Assembly: GCA_963691705.1 (NCBI GenBank)
Contig: OY829539.1
Location: 55,402,327-55,466,326 of the forward strand
Source: Viola odorata
Lineage: Eukaryota; Streptophyta; Magnoliopsida; Malpighiales; Violaceae
Direction of reading: 5' to 3'
Length of the DNA stretch: 64,000 bases
Shown: positions 45,703 through 57,637 of the stretch, piece by piece
Layout: every line of letters starts with the position of its first letter
How positions within the stretch are numbered: the first letter of the stretch is position 1
Translations under genes and position numbers: made by a program
Notes under the pieces: generated by a model
What the model saw: only the letters and a program-made list of their open reading frames with translations
Databases searched by the model: none
What the model was told of the DNA's origin: nothing

Positions 45703-47178
45703 AGCGAACCAGTGAAAAGGAAAATCTGAAAAAGATGGAGTGAAATACCTTGAAAATAAAAGCAGCGGATAGGTCGCTGGAGCCGATGAACAATTGAGGA
45801 AGTTCCCTTCGAAGTGAAAGAGGAAAGCAGAAAAAGACAAAGCAGGGAAAATTTAAAATGCGAAGCAAAAGAGTAAGAAGAAAGGAGTTATTTCCTTTCA
45901 AAGGTCAAAACCTGCGAGGGTGACCGAACGATCTATCAAAACAAGACGCGCGTAAAGAAGAATGTGACACGTGGAGAAGCATCAGGCGAGGAATTTAAAG
46001 ATGAGCACCCGCGTTTCTAGAAGGAAACGGTTAACGACAAGAAGTTAAAAAAGACGGTTATACGGAGCAACAACCAACCGCTAGGCGTTAACTACCTAGT
46101 GGTTGTAGGGATAACGCGAGAATGCGACAACAAGGAAGAGAAAATGGGAAAAATCATTTTATACATAAAGAGCCATACAGTATCTACAGTATGCATAACA
46201 CACAAGGTCAGTCTTTATCAGGCCAGTAAGAGGGCTAATAGGAATCATCTCCATCCGAAGACGGCAGCTCTTCGATTAAAGGAAAAAGGTCGTCAACCTC
46301 CTTCTCCTTGCCTTGCTCTGACTGAAAGTTCTCCGCAGGCGTTTTCTCCTTCAGAGGAATCACACGTGAATCTCCCTTGACGGCAGAGGCCGTAATCTCG
46401 GAACTCATATCGCTAGTTGAACTTCTTTCCATAAAACGACTAATGTGAGGAAACAGTTCATCACCCCTCCGTACAGTAGGGACATAAAAGTTAGAAGACA
46501 TGTCGACTGCCCCGAAGGTCTTCTTCTTCTATCTCTTACGACCCTTACGTCGAGGAAACCGTCTTTTCAGGCACGACGACTAAGGAGGGTCGATAGAATC
46601 TGGAGAAGTTGGAGGAGTCGGTGGAGACTCGCGCTCGATAACATCTATAGAGTACGAGTCGGCCTGAGATACTAACAATCTCAACAGAGAAATGAAACGA
46701 GGTTGAATAGGAAAAGGGATGAAGAATCCCATTAAATAGCAATGGCAAAGAGTCACTCCTGCCTTTTTGCACGTCCTTTGAGGATAATCAATGCGCTTCG
46801 AGAAGAATGATCATGATCACAGAATCTGATCCTGTGATCACGCCTGTTGGAAATTTGCAATAATCAAGAGGCACCAAAAAAAACCGTCAAATCAGTGAGT
46901 ATTGAGGAGGTGGCGCAAAGTTAATGCAAGAAACGGTTAGCAGCAACCTTTATCGCCACGTGGCGAGCAAGGAAAGCAAGCGTTATCGAAGTCCAACCAA
47001 CGGCAGGCTCGTTTTCGGTTGGGCTAAGGTCAGTTCCAACTAGAATGTCATTCATACATCGCTCATGCACCACAAAGAAACAGAATAACTAGAAAACATT
47101 TTTATTTATGGCCTAAATGACCTAAACAAGTCCACATACAAGGAAGAATAAAAAAGACAGAATGACGACGACCGGCGA
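45703..47178. other. Element interior, possible further antisense remnants
   Basis: Minus-strand open frames at 46235-46501 and 46545-46772 lack a recognised domain but lie on the same strand as the antisense genes. I cannot support them as genes. The phrase GGCTCGTTTTCGGTTGGGCT occurs both near 47007 and just before the 3' LTR near 47751. Confidence 0.35.
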
Positions 47179-47561
47179 TCAAGCATGGGACCCAACATCG
47201 TCATCCTCTAGCAGAGTGAGGATTTCCCTCAAGGCATCTGCCACGGAGGTCAGTTCGGAGGAGGAAATCCTCATGCCCTTCAAGCAGCACCCCAGCAGGT
47301 CCTTCCTCTGCTGCAGCATGGTGATCACCACCTCGATGCGGGAGACAACAGCAACCAACTTTGAAACACTCTCTAGAGGACTGAAATCCTCCAGAGAAGC
47401 CGCACATAGCTTGGACCGAAGAGGGGTCATCATCCCCTGAAGCTCCAGGATGTCTTTAGAGGTCTTGATTAGCACGTTTTCCAGAAAGCTGACGTCGCCC
47501 TCATTAAGATTCTTTAGAGTATGGGATTGGAGATCAAGAAGTTCTTAGTAAGATTGTCCAT
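47179..47561 (-). pseudogene. Short antisense ORF with coiled-coil character
   Basis: A minus-strand frame beginning at ATG 47561 (MDNLTKNFLISNPIL), shifted by one base near 47510 and continuing to a stop at 47179. It is Leu-rich with heptad-like spacing. No family recognised. It is about 210 bp inside the 3' LTR. Confidence 0.35.
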
Positions 47562-47772
47562 GCTGAAAATGCCAGAAGAAATGCATAAAAGGTGTGGAGA
47601 AAACTAGCACAACGAATAAACCATTTTATAGGCCTAAAGGAATGACGGTTTGAAAAGACGTATCTCTCAAAAATTGAACCACCTCGTTATCCTGAAGGCC
47701 ATTATGGGGACAAGGAAAAAAATGAAGCGGCAGCCCTTGGTAAATACTCGGGCTCGTTTTCGGTTGGGCTTA

Positions 47773-48246
47773 TGATAACTATAGAAGTAACCTCATGGGC
47801 ATTTTCGTCCTGGCACCCGGTGTCAAAGTCGGATCACTGTAGCCCCTACCGGGCATTCGCCCCTCACATAACGGGAAATCCTGGGATGGTCGACATCAGC
47901 GGAGGGGGTTTCACGCGTCATCTTGCCACACACACGGCGTTATCCCATCCCAGCCAGGCTATGCCGTCACTTGAGGAATGTGGGCGTTACCTTTCTTAGA
48001 TAACGCCCACCCCCTAGAGGTAACACCCATATTCTGCCTATAAATACCCCCCATTCAAGACAAAAGGTAAGCCTAAGATCGCTTGCTGAATCCCTGCCAT
48101 TTTTACTACTCATACTGACTTGGCATCGAAGTGTCTACGCTGGAGACCCCCTCCAGCGCTTTGCAGGTACATCAGATGATCAGAGCACTAATCCTGACCG
48201 ACCATTTTCCTCGTCTACCCATCTCCAAGAACCCAGAATCTTATCA
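47773..48246 (+). repeat. 3' LTR of the Tat-like element
   Basis: A 474-bp partner of 32323-32812, ending CTTATCA and followed by the GGTAC duplication at 48247-48251. Confidence 0.9.
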
Positions 48247-48768
48247 GGTACTGTATTAGACTCTGCTCTACTCATATGCAAATGAGACGGATCTAGCAAG
48301 CTTACAGGAGGAAAGAGTGGAGGATCTGACATAGAGTGGGTAAAAGATGCACTTGGAGCGGGCATGTTCTGTGCATTAGAGGTGGGTCCGTAATCTGTAA
48401 CCAACTTCTCAATCAATATAGGGTTTCTTAGAATCTTTATAGGAAGCTCAGGGTCAATCAAACCTCCATTCTCATCGGTCTTATTAATGGCAGCTAAGGT
48501 AGTAGCCACCACTTTGGGTTCAATACCAAGGGTGTTTCCGGTTGCTAGTTTATCATTTATCTGACTACTCTAAGTACTAGGGATGCTGCATTGAGAGGGA
48601 GAAGTTTCGAAAACCGCTAGTTGAACTTATGAGTACCATGGAGCCTGAAATTCCATGCCATTAGAAGGTGTATCTGTTGTGTCTTCATCTTCAATGGGTG
48701 TAATCGGAATCAGAGGAACTTGAAGATCATTGTTCTAAAAGTTGCCAACGTCATTTGGGAAAGTGGGG
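48247..48768 (-). pseudogene. CCCH zinc-finger (C3H6-like) fragment, copy 2, 5' part
   Basis: Starts right after an intact acceptor (CTGTATGCAG, 48778-48769), so this copy kept an intron and is not a processed pseudogene. In one frame it reads PLIPITPIEDEDTTDTPS, then ELPIKILRNPILIEKLVTDYG, up to the point where the LTR element inserted; the exon resumes at 32322. In-frame stops are TAG soon after the exon start, TAA where copy 1 has CAA, and a TAG shared with copy 1. It is not functional. Confidence 0.75.
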
Positions 48769-49292
48769 CTGCATACAGAAAAGACATTTTAGTTACAGAA
48801 TAAGAAACCTAAAATGGAATGTCTGGGAAAATAGGTATCAGACTCTGTGGGGATAGCGGATGGCCATGGGTAAACAACTGTGTGTGGGCAGATATCAATA
48901 TTATGAGGAATTTAGGTGTTTTTGTAGATGATAAGTGATAACTCAACTTAGTGTTGTTGTGTTAAATCAATTAGTAGCAACAGGGGAAATGATAACTTAA
49001 TTCACGTCGCCTAATGTAAAACTGCATTTCATTAGCCTTTGAGTATTTTCTGCTTCAGTGATTAATATTTTCACAATTATCTGCAGCAAATGGCTCACTA
49101 AGAAACTACTTACTCTATGGTTTTGTATGGATTTCTGTTTCATAGTTGAATTTTAGCTTCATGGTGTTTTTGGTCTCCTTCAGCCTTCCCTTGTAACTCC
49201 TATCATCTTTCTCTACAGATGATACTGATTACATTGTTCATAGCTTTGTCAGTGATGTTTTCTCCTATAGGCAAGTTGATAGCATGTTTTTA
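48769..49292. other. Probable intron or flank of the CCCH fragment
   Basis: No coding exon recognised on either strand. The region next to 48769 looks like an intron end on the minus strand. Confidence 0.35.
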
Positions 49293-50941
49293 TGCACGAT
49301 TTTCTTCTCATTTTCTCACTCATTTAAGGCATGATTCTGCTAATTTACCCTTGTTTTCATTACTTTTGCAGATTTAGGCCTAAAATGGGAGTTTATGCGA
49401 AAAGATGCATTCTTGGGGCATTTTGTGCAGTTTTGAGCTTCAAGACCCAGAGTCGAGGTCCCGAGCCCAAACAGCGTTCGAGGTCCCGAATCGGATTCAC
49501 CATTCGGGACCCCGAAGGGCGAAGAATGACATTTCCACGTGTCATCGCGCCAGAGCTTCCATGTGCCTCCTCTGACACTATTCCTGCAGTCTGCACTGAC
49601 CACCAAATACCTACCGCTCTGACCAAGTCAGCCCTTGAGCCCAGTCCAGACCTGCCAAAGCTGGGAAAATCAGACAGCTTTATGCTTTTCCAGCTTTGTG
49701 CTTTAAGGAGCATGGATCCACTTCTTTAGGCTTTCAATTAATGCATTTTGTTCCTAGTTTTAGGCTGAAGATATTTTGTGCTTAGAGCTCTACTATATAA
49801 AGGGCATCTAAGATTAGTTTAGGGCATCCTTTTTATCTATCTCTCACTTCCTAGTGTAATTTTTAGAATTAGTAGAATTAGTTTTCCTTAAACTTCTCTC
49901 TAGTTTATCTCTCTAGTTCTTGTTAGCACCTTCAACCTTGCCGCCGGGCTTCGAACGGATTTTAGTAACAAAGTTTTCTTCCTTTAATCTATTTATTTAC
50001 TCATTATGCTTTCTTCAATTATTATTTGTTTAATTTCAAGCATGAGTAGCTAAATCTTTAATTCTTAGCAAGGGTGATCCAAGGGTTGCAAGGGAAGATT
50101 CGAGGCCTAAATACGCTTAATACATTCTTGATGCCATATTCGACTATTCATCATTTTAATTACATCTTTGCATGATTTAACTTGAAGTCTGATCAGCTGA
50201 TAAGTATCTTGTGTAAATGCTGCCATTTATGTGATGAATACGAAAGGAAAATTGCATGAATTAAGTAGGCATCTGTTTAGTCTTGACTGCGCTGAAGTGG
50301 TCTCGAATAGATAGGGTGGGTAGTTGATTAGAGCAAGGTCACGAGCCTGACAAACTGAGGGACTCTTGGCTCTAGATCTGTCTTTTCTTAGCTTCATAGG
50401 CAGTTTGAGTATGGCCCTCCCGCATTATGCCTGGAGGGATGGCAAACTGTCAAGACTACCTCATATGTGGAAACGGGGGGTAGTTTCTCTTAAGAGAGAA
50501 GTAGGGGATATCCGAGGAATCTGGTCCCCATGTCATTTCTATGATGTCTCGAATAGAATACCCTTGAGTCGATGACGATCTGGTCCCGAACGCAACCTAA
50601 GAATACCTTTGCTAAGAATCCCTCTCTATCTGATTATTTGCGTGTATTTCCCCTCTGTTTTGCTCTTTCTGGATTTGTTTGCTAATTTACTTATTTTACC
50701 ATTCGGGATCTCAAACGTGACATTCGGGACCCCGAATACTGCTTTCATAGATAGAAATTGTTAGCTCCCAAAACCTGCCTTGGCTAACTCGTTTAGCCAA
50801 GTAAAACCCCCCCGATTGTTACTTTTTGTGCTCTTCTCCCCCGAATACATTCAAGACCTTAGACCAGTCTCTCACAATCCCTGTGTTCGACCCTGACTAC
50901 CACTGTACACATTATCTCTTGTGCACACACGTTTTTGGGCA
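49293..50941 (+). mobile_element. Candidate solo LTR
   Basis: Sequence of LTR character: a TATA-like ACTATATAAAGG near 49791, and phrases common in plant LTRs (CATGAGTAGCTAAAT near 50040, CCCTGTGTTCGACCCTGACT near 50880). Proposed ends are TGCACG at 49293 and GGGCA at 50941. The flanking pentamers TTTTA and TTATA differ by one base, so the boundaries are tentative. No gag or pol is present. Confidence 0.4.
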
Positions 50942-52442
50942 TTATAAATCTTCATTTGACTGACGACCACAAGTTATTTCTTTGGGGACTACATTTCTTT
51001 AACACAATTTATTAGTTTAGATTGTCTCAAGTACGATGGATCAACAACCAATAATTCACACTCCTTGTTGGTAGATATTTATTATGCTAGGATGTTAGAT
51101 GATTTTTGACCATTTTGCTTGTACAAGGTTCGGGGTGTATTTTTGAAATAAGCACTAGTTAATTGGTCAGTGCAGAATCCTAATGCTAAATTAGGCCAGT
51201 TGTTTGTTGCTCCTCCATGCTTGGAGCTTAAGAGTTCGGTTACATGTGGCTTTTATGATTTGGGTTTTTTTTCCTCTGTGATTCTCGTTCTGATTTAGAT
51301 TGATGATTGGTGTTCTACAGGAGATCCGGCAGGAGTTCTTAAATTGGTTGACAAAGCTGTTTCACAGTCAAAATTTTCTGAAATTTTTCCAAAACTGGAA
51401 TTATTTCCAAAATCTGTTTCACAGTCAAAATTTTCCATTTTGGAAAATTTTCGGAAATATTTCCATTTGGAAAACATTTTCCAATTTTTTTTTATTACTC
51501 TAATTCAATAAAATCATATTGTTAATCTAAAAAAACAATGTTATTTTAGACATATCTACCCTCATAATTTTGATAGTTAATATGTAGATCGATACAAATT
51601 GTAATAAAAATACTTCATAATTGATATTTAACTAACTTATACTCCTAATTAAAATAATACGAGTAAAATTTAATAACCAACCATGTTATAAGAAATTTTA
51701 TGGCACGTGGCGCACCAATGGCTTAATTAATTATGATTTGACTAAGTCATAACCTTTTCTCTTCGGGTTTTTTATTAAGAAAATAAGTATGAAGTTAAGG
51801 AGCTTGACAAATTATTACGTAGAATAGTAGTTTTATATTCGGTCACTTTCCTAATTTTGATTTTGCAAATTAATAATTATGAATTCACTTTTAATTTTAA
51901 AAAATCAATTAAATGAGTTCATACTAAAGTTACAATTATATGTAACAAATATATTTAATAATTTTTCGTCTAAAAAAAATAAAATTAATATATACACATA
52001 GGATTCACTCACTCCTTAATTTATTCTCACTTTTAATATCAAATAATTGAGTTATGAAAGAGCAAAGCAATTGAAAGAGTAGAGCAATTGAATTATTACA
52101 TAGACAAAATAGTTACTGCATTGCTCACTATTGTCATGAAAGAAAGAGCAATTGAATTATTACATAGTGACAAAATAGTTACTGCATTGCTCAGTATTTT
52201 GGTTCTCATTCTACGGGTTGTAGGCACCTACCGCAGACGTCAACTCCCACAGCGTGTCAGGGAAATCATTGCAATAGCAGTCGTAGTATGTATACATAGC
52301 TATCGCCTGTTGTAGGACGGATGCGGTAAAAATAGGTCCACACTGAGGTATTTGAGTAGTACTAGTTTGTATGCGAGCAACTGCTCTTGTATATATACTA
52401 GAATCTAGTTACAAGTGGCTTTGACCAACCCTGTTTGCCTTA
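50942..52442. other. Intergenic, with small repeats
   Basis: No gene supported. A plus-strand exon-like piece after a good acceptor (TTCTACAG, 51312-51319) reads as a short open frame of about 20 codons, but I recognise no family. Imperfect inverted repeats of TTTTCCAAAA type occur at 51360-51490. A tandem duplication of about 62 bp occurs at 52083-52195 (AGAGCAATTGAATTATTACA in each copy). Confidence 0.4.
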
Positions 52443-52983
52443 GACCATCAACAGTAGAGGAGCAAATGAGGAACAAAGGAGGAGCATTCGGTGTAGCAGG
52501 GGAGCAAATGAGTATCAAATGCCAGCTTGGATAGTCCGGGGACCAAATTTTGGTCCCGGACTAAACTAACACACTGTCAGTTTTTTTTTTAAAAATAAAA
52601 AATAAAAACTCCCTGGACCAATGGCAGCGCGCCACCCATTGGTCCAGGGAGTTTTTATTTTTTCCCCCCTCATTTACTAAATGAGTTTTTTTATAAAAAA
52701 ATACTGAAAATAATTTTATAAAAAATATACCATTATTTTTAATTTTTTGAGATCTATAAATTGAGACTAGGTTTGTATTATTTGGACACTAAAAAAATCT
52801 GAATTTTTTACACTTTTTTTCATTTTCTTCTTTTTTAAATGCTTTTTTTCATAATAATTACTCAAAATAATTTTTAAAAAATACCATTATTTTTATTTTT
52901 TGAGATCTATAAATAGAGCTTGTGTTTGTGTCATTTGGACACCAAAAAAAAATCTGAGTCTTTTACAATCTTCAAGCTCTTTC

Positions 52984-54135
52984 ATGGATCCTTCACAAAA
53001 TTATAATTTTTTTCCAAATTACAACTTCCCTAACCAAGCTCAAAATCCAAATATGCGACCTCCGAACCCAAACATTCAATGCCCAGAAAATCCTCAGAAT
53101 ACGGGGATGCAGCCTAATTTTGGATCGCAGTATATGATGCCCCCAAATTTTGGCATGCAATACCCGTATAATCATCCTTATATGCCTTATGGCTATTAAC
53201 CTGTTCCTGGAAACAGCTATGTTCCCGCTCCTGTGCGCTATCCAAACAGTGAACAAACTAATGAGCCAAACACACCCCGTTTCAGTAGTGGATCAAGTGA
53301 TTTCCCAGGATTTTCCACACAAATATCTATGGGAAATGTTGATGGGGATACCCCTCTCAGTTTTCTTGCTCCAACCCAACAATCAGCCAAGAAACCAGGT
53401 TACGACGCTTGGAGCACGGAAGAGAACAAATCTTTATTAACTGGTTATTTCCACGTTAGTAATGATAGTGAAGTGGGGAAGAATCAAAAGGGTGATACTT
53501 TATGGGGAAAAATTGCAGACTATGTGAATGAAAACTTCCAAGGTGGAAACCAGAGGTCAAGGATACAGTGCAAAAGTCATTTTCGTACGATCAATAAAAA
53601 AATATGTAGTTTTATTGGTTATTACAGTAGAGCATGTAGAGTGAGGTGTAGTGGTTGATCCGATGATGACTACATAGCCAAGGGTCTAGAGTTGTATCAA
53701 GGGTGCGAAGGTAATAGGTTTTCCTTGCTGGAAGAATGGAAGTTGGTTCGCGACCAACCCAGATATATGCCAGGAGCAAATGAATCTGCAAGTAGCGGAT
53801 CGAAGAGAAAAAGTGGTGGCGATGACATTGATTCCTCAGCTCCTTCCATTGTACGTCCAGAAGGTAGGGATGCAACAAAGAAGAAAGATAAAGCTTCATC
53901 GAGCAAATCATCGACTTCTAGAAAATCAAAGGCTGCTATTGAGGAGGAGTTATCTAATTTAGCCCATGCTCGTGAAAACCTTGAACAATCCAGGGCTAGT
54001 ACTGCATCAGCTATGTTGGAGTATGCACGTGTCAGGAAGATGGAGATGTTCTTGTCCTTGAAGAGCAAAGAAGATCGTGATGCTGTAGATGAAAATATGT
54101 ATAAGATGCTACTAAAGGAGTTGTTTGAGAACTAG
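52984..54135 (+). pseudogene. PIF/Harbinger ORF1, Myb/SANT-like DNA-binding protein
   Basis: One reading frame of 384 codons starting at ATG 52984, with in-frame stops at 53197-53199 (TAA) and 53656-53658 (TGA). The N-terminus is Asn/Pro/Tyr-rich and low-complexity. Codons about 138-200 hold a Myb/SANT-like trihelix region (YDAWSTEENKSLLTGYF, then LWGKIADYVNENF, then RSRIQCKSHFRTINKKI). The C-terminus has a Lys/Ser-rich patch and a helical region (EEELSNLAHARENLEQSRAS). In this family ORF1 binds the element ends and helps the transposase enter the nucleus. No frameshift is needed, only reversal of two stops, so the decay looks modest. Confidence 0.85.
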
Positions 54136-54147
54136 TTTGTTATTGTA

Positions 54148-54254
54148 TGTTTTACTTTCAAATTGTGTTTTATTTTCGAATTGTGTGTTTTATTTTCAAA
54201 TTGTGTGTTTTATTTTCGAATTGTGTGTTTTATTTTCGAATTGTGTGTTATTTT
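54148..54254. repeat. Short tandem repeat, about 23 bp unit
   Basis: About four to five units of TGTGTTTTATTTTCGAAT type just after ORF1 of the PIF/Harbinger element. Confidence 0.7.
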
Positions 54255-54340
54255 GAATAATTTGTGGGTTGTGAAAGTGTATGTTCATTTCAATAATTTC
54301 GTTTGAATAAATAAAAGTTTATCTAGATTTGTCATCTTTC

Positions 54341-55290
54341 TATATCTTATCTTAAGATTGAATTATTGACAAAACACAACACTCGAGATTTTGAAGAGAT
54401 AAGAACGTCCCCACCTCCACTACCTTCTGATTTAATCATGACAAAACACCACACGTGATTTGTCATCTTTCTATATTTTATCTTCAGATTCTGAAGAGAT
54501 AAGAACGTCCCCACCTCCACTACCTTCTGATTTAATCATGACAAAACACCACACGTGATGGCTCATCTTTCTATATCTTATCTTCAGATTCTGAAGAGAT
54601 AAGAACGTCCCCACCTCCACTACCTTCTGATTTAATCATGACAAAACACCACAAGTGATTTGTCATCTTTCTATATTTTATCTTCAGATTCTGAAGAGAT
54701 AAGAACGTCCCCACCTCCACTACCTTCTGATTTAATCATGACAAAACACCACACATGATTTGTCATCTTTCTATATTTTATCTTCAGATTCTGAAGAGAT
54801 AAGAACGTCCCCACCTCCACTACCTTCTGATTTAATCATGACAAAACACCACACGTGATGGCTCATCTTTCTATATTTTATCTTCAGATTCTGAAGAGAT
54901 AAGAACGTCCCTACCTCCACTACCTTCTGATTTAATCATGACAAAACACCACACGTGATTTATCATCTTTCTATATTTTATCTTCAGATTCTGAAGAGAT
55001 AAGAATGTCCCCACCTCCATTACCTTCTGATTTAATCATGACAAAACACCACACGTGATTTGTCATCTTTCTATATTTTATCTTTAGATTCTGAAGAGAT
55101 AAGAACGTCCCCACCTCCACTACCTTCTGATTTAATCATGACAAAACACCACACGTGATGGCTCATCTTTCTATATCTTATCTTCAGATTCTGAAGAGAA
55201 AAGAACGTCCCCACCTCCACTACCTTCTGATTTAATCATGAAGAAACACCACACGTGATAGCTCATCTTTCTATATCTTATCTTCAGATT
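54341..55290. repeat. Satellite array, 100-bp period
   Basis: About nine full units plus diverged edges. The phrase ACAAAACACC (or AAGAAACACC in the last) recurs at 54441, 54541, 54641, 54741, 54841, 54941, 55041, 55141 and 55241, a period of exactly 100 bp. Each unit has an inverted repeat around TTATCTTCAGA and TCTGAAGAGATAA, and a CACGTG-like CACACGTGAT. It separates the two genes of the PIF/Harbinger element. Units alternate in a few positions, for instance GATTTGTCATC versus GATGGCTCATC. Confidence 0.92.
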
Positions 55291-55409
55291 GAATTAAATT
55301 AAATGAATTGATTGGAGTTCGAAGACCATTCATTATAAAAATGGTATTGCACATTATATGAATACCACTTAAAACTTTTCAGTTCAAATTTTTTTCTTCA
55401 TATCATCCA

Positions 55410-56704
55410 ATGGATCTACCCACATATACCTTCAGTCTCGAAGAGATCCAACGACAATGGGAGTTAGAAGAATCTATACTCGATAGGCAACAAGAACTTC
55501 TTGAAGAGTTGTAGAGGCGAAACAATCGATCACATAAGAGAAAATCTATAAGCAGGGATCATGCAGCTGCCCATCAAAGGCTCATGGCCGACTATTTCGA
55601 CGACTCATGCACTTACACTGAAATGCAATTTAGAAGAAGATTTCGAATGAGAAGGTCACTATTTCTTCGAATTGTAGAAGCTTTATCAAACAACGACAAC
55701 TACTTCACTCAAAGCCTTAATAATGCGGGCAAGCTTGGTTTGATGCCTATCCAGAAGTGTACAGCTGTCATGCTATGCTTGCATATGGAGTCGTCGGGGA
55801 TGCTTGTGATGAGTATGTGAAGATTGGAGAAACCACTGCACTTGAGTGCACTCGTAATTTTTGCGAAGGAATAATTGCCTTGTTTCAAGATGAATACTTA
55901 AGATGGCCAAATGTGGAAGACGTGCAAAGGTTACTCCGAATTGGTCAGGAGCGTGGTTTCCCCGGAATGATTGGAAGTATCGATTGTATGCACTGGCAAT
56001 GGAAGAATTGTCCTAAGGCTTGGCAAGGGCAGTTTACTAGTGGACACAAGGGCACGGCAACAGTTATCCTCGAGGCAGTGGCGTCCTATGATTTGTAGAT
56101 ATGACATGCTTTTTTTGGCTTGCCCGGAATATTGAACGACATAAATGTACTAGATAGGTCACCAGTTTTTGACGACATTGAGTCTGGTGAAGCTCCAACG
56201 GTGGACTACACTGTGAATGGCCGACAGTACAATCTTGCATACTATCTTGCCGACGGAATCTACCCTAAATGGCCTGTCTTCGTCCAGTCGATTCAATTGC
56301 CCCAAGGAAACAAAGCGCAATTGTTTTCCAAACAACAAGAATCATGTAGGAAGGATGTGGAACGTGCATTCGGGGTACTCCAAGCACGCTTTTCCATTAT
56401 TCATCAACCAGCCAGGATGTGGGATATCGATGTCTTAGGTAAAATAATGAGGGCGTGCATTATTTTACATAACATGATTGTGGAGGATGAACGAGATACA
56501 TATTCATGAAATTGGGAAAATATCGACTTCGATCAGTCGGATAGTCCCGGGTCTAGCTCTTTGTTCAATGTCCAAACGCAAGTACTGCCTCAATATGAAG
56601 TGCATGTCCAAGGCCGATCCGAATCATATATTCATACTAGAGCCGAGCTACGTGATAGAGCACAATATATTCAGTTGAAAAAGGATCTCGTCGAGCACAT
56701 CTAG
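55410..56704 (+). pseudogene. PIF/Harbinger transposase (DDE superfamily, HARBI1-like)
   Basis: Starts at ATG 55410 and ends at TAG 56702-56704. The N-terminus includes YTEMQFRRRFRMRRSLFLRI. The three catalytic acids are visible in GMIGSIDCMHWQWKNCP (first Asp), NDINVLDRSPVFDDI (second Asp) and CRKDVERAFGVLQARF (Glu). It would cut and paste the element. It is broken by a TAG at codon 35 (55512-55514), a frameshift at about 55740-55800, TAG at 56096 and TGA at 56102 (both where Trp is expected), and TGA at 56507-56509. It matches the Plant_tran/DDE_Tnp_4 families. Confidence 0.9.
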
Positions 56705-57228
56705 AATAAATTTGGAACAACCCTCGATTAGATTTAAAAAAATTATTTCTCACGTTTATCAGTTTATTTTGTGTGTTTCTCAAGTTTACCAGTTTATTTT
56801 GTGTGTATTTTCTTGTTCGTTTGCAATAATCTATATATGTTTGATTTACTGAGTGATAAATAATATCGTGTGTTACTCTTAAAAAATATTATATTATTTA
56901 TTGTATTAAAAAAGTATAGACTTTTTGAAATCTGAAAAGAAATTATGAAATTTAATTAATTTATATTAAAAAAATATTATTTATTATTTATTATATTATA
57001 AAAAGTAATTATTATAGTAATTATAAATTTAATAAGAAAAAGAAATGAAAAATATGGTGGGGTATATGATAAATGATGTGGAAGGGAGAGAAAGTTTTTA
57101 ACACCCTGAATAATCCCCTGCTGTGAGCACGTGGGTGTTAAATGCTTTTTGGTTGGGTGTTAAGCTGATGTGGTAGTGAGAGAAAGTGGATAACACCCTA
57201 AATTTAACACCCGCTGCTGTGGATGGTC

Positions 57229-57637
57229 TTATGGTCCGTTTTCTTTCTTGCTGAATGGAATTAACCCCCTTACTCTTTTGGCTCTTAAATTAGCCTCAAG
57301 TTTCTCATCTTGTAAAACTAAACTAAAATAAAATAAAGCAAAAGGTTTGGTTGATGTTTGTTATCTACTTCGGCTTGTTTAGGATTGCTTCTCAGCTTTC
57401 TGTCAAAACTGTTTCTAATAGAATATTCAAATTTGATATGTCTATCAGAAAATATTTTGACACTCAGATCAGGTTTTAAAGGAAACAAAACCCTTTGTAT
57501 GGTTTGGATTAATTATAGACGGACTGTAAAATAATAATCTCATAACGCTTTGTTACTTCAATGTATATATTAGCAAGAAATGAAGAGGAAGCGTTGTTGT
57601 TGTGCCCTTTCCAAAATGCTTAAAGTCCACTTATATA
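57229..57637. other. Intergenic, no feature recognised
   Basis: Flank of the PIF/Harbinger element. No gene recognised. Confidence 0.4.

Larger units (their letters stand above)
32323..48246 (+). mobile_element. Tat-like Ty3/Gypsy LTR retrotransposon, 15.9 kb, defective
   Basis: LTRs at 32323-32812 and 47773-48246 begin TGATAACT and end CTTATCA. A 5-bp duplication, GGTAC, flanks the element (32318-32322 and 48247-48251). Internal order on the plus strand is primer-binding site, gag, RNase H and integrase. After these come a tandem-repeat tract and a long region with genes on the opposite strand. That antisense region, plus an RNase H of the type carrying AEYEALLAGL, fits the Tat lineage (Ogre/Retand/Grande-like). 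Protease and reverse transcriptase are gone, and the integrase has a core deletion and an inserted solo LTR. It is defective. The LTRs differ by several substitutions and small indels, so it is not a very recent insertion. Confidence 0.9.
52443..57228 (+). mobile_element. PIF/Harbinger DNA transposon, complete but decayed
   Basis: A 4786-bp element flanked by TTA at 52440-52442 and 57229-57231, the target duplication of PIF/Harbinger transposons. Terminal inverted repeats are GACCATCAACAGTAG at the left and GACCATCCACAGCAG on the complement of the right end. It carries both proteins such elements need, in the same direction: a Myb-like ORF1 and a DDE transposase. A satellite array lies between them. 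Both genes have premature stops, so it cannot move by itself. Confidence 0.92.

Noticed and set aside
48958..51006. TGTGTTAAA inverted at both ends, as a DNA-transposon boundary
   Set aside because: Only nine bases match and the flanks show no target duplication. The LTR reading at 49293-50941 explains more.
54341..55290. CRISPR-like array
   Set aside because: Units are contiguous 100-bp tandem repeats without unique spacers, in a plant transposon.
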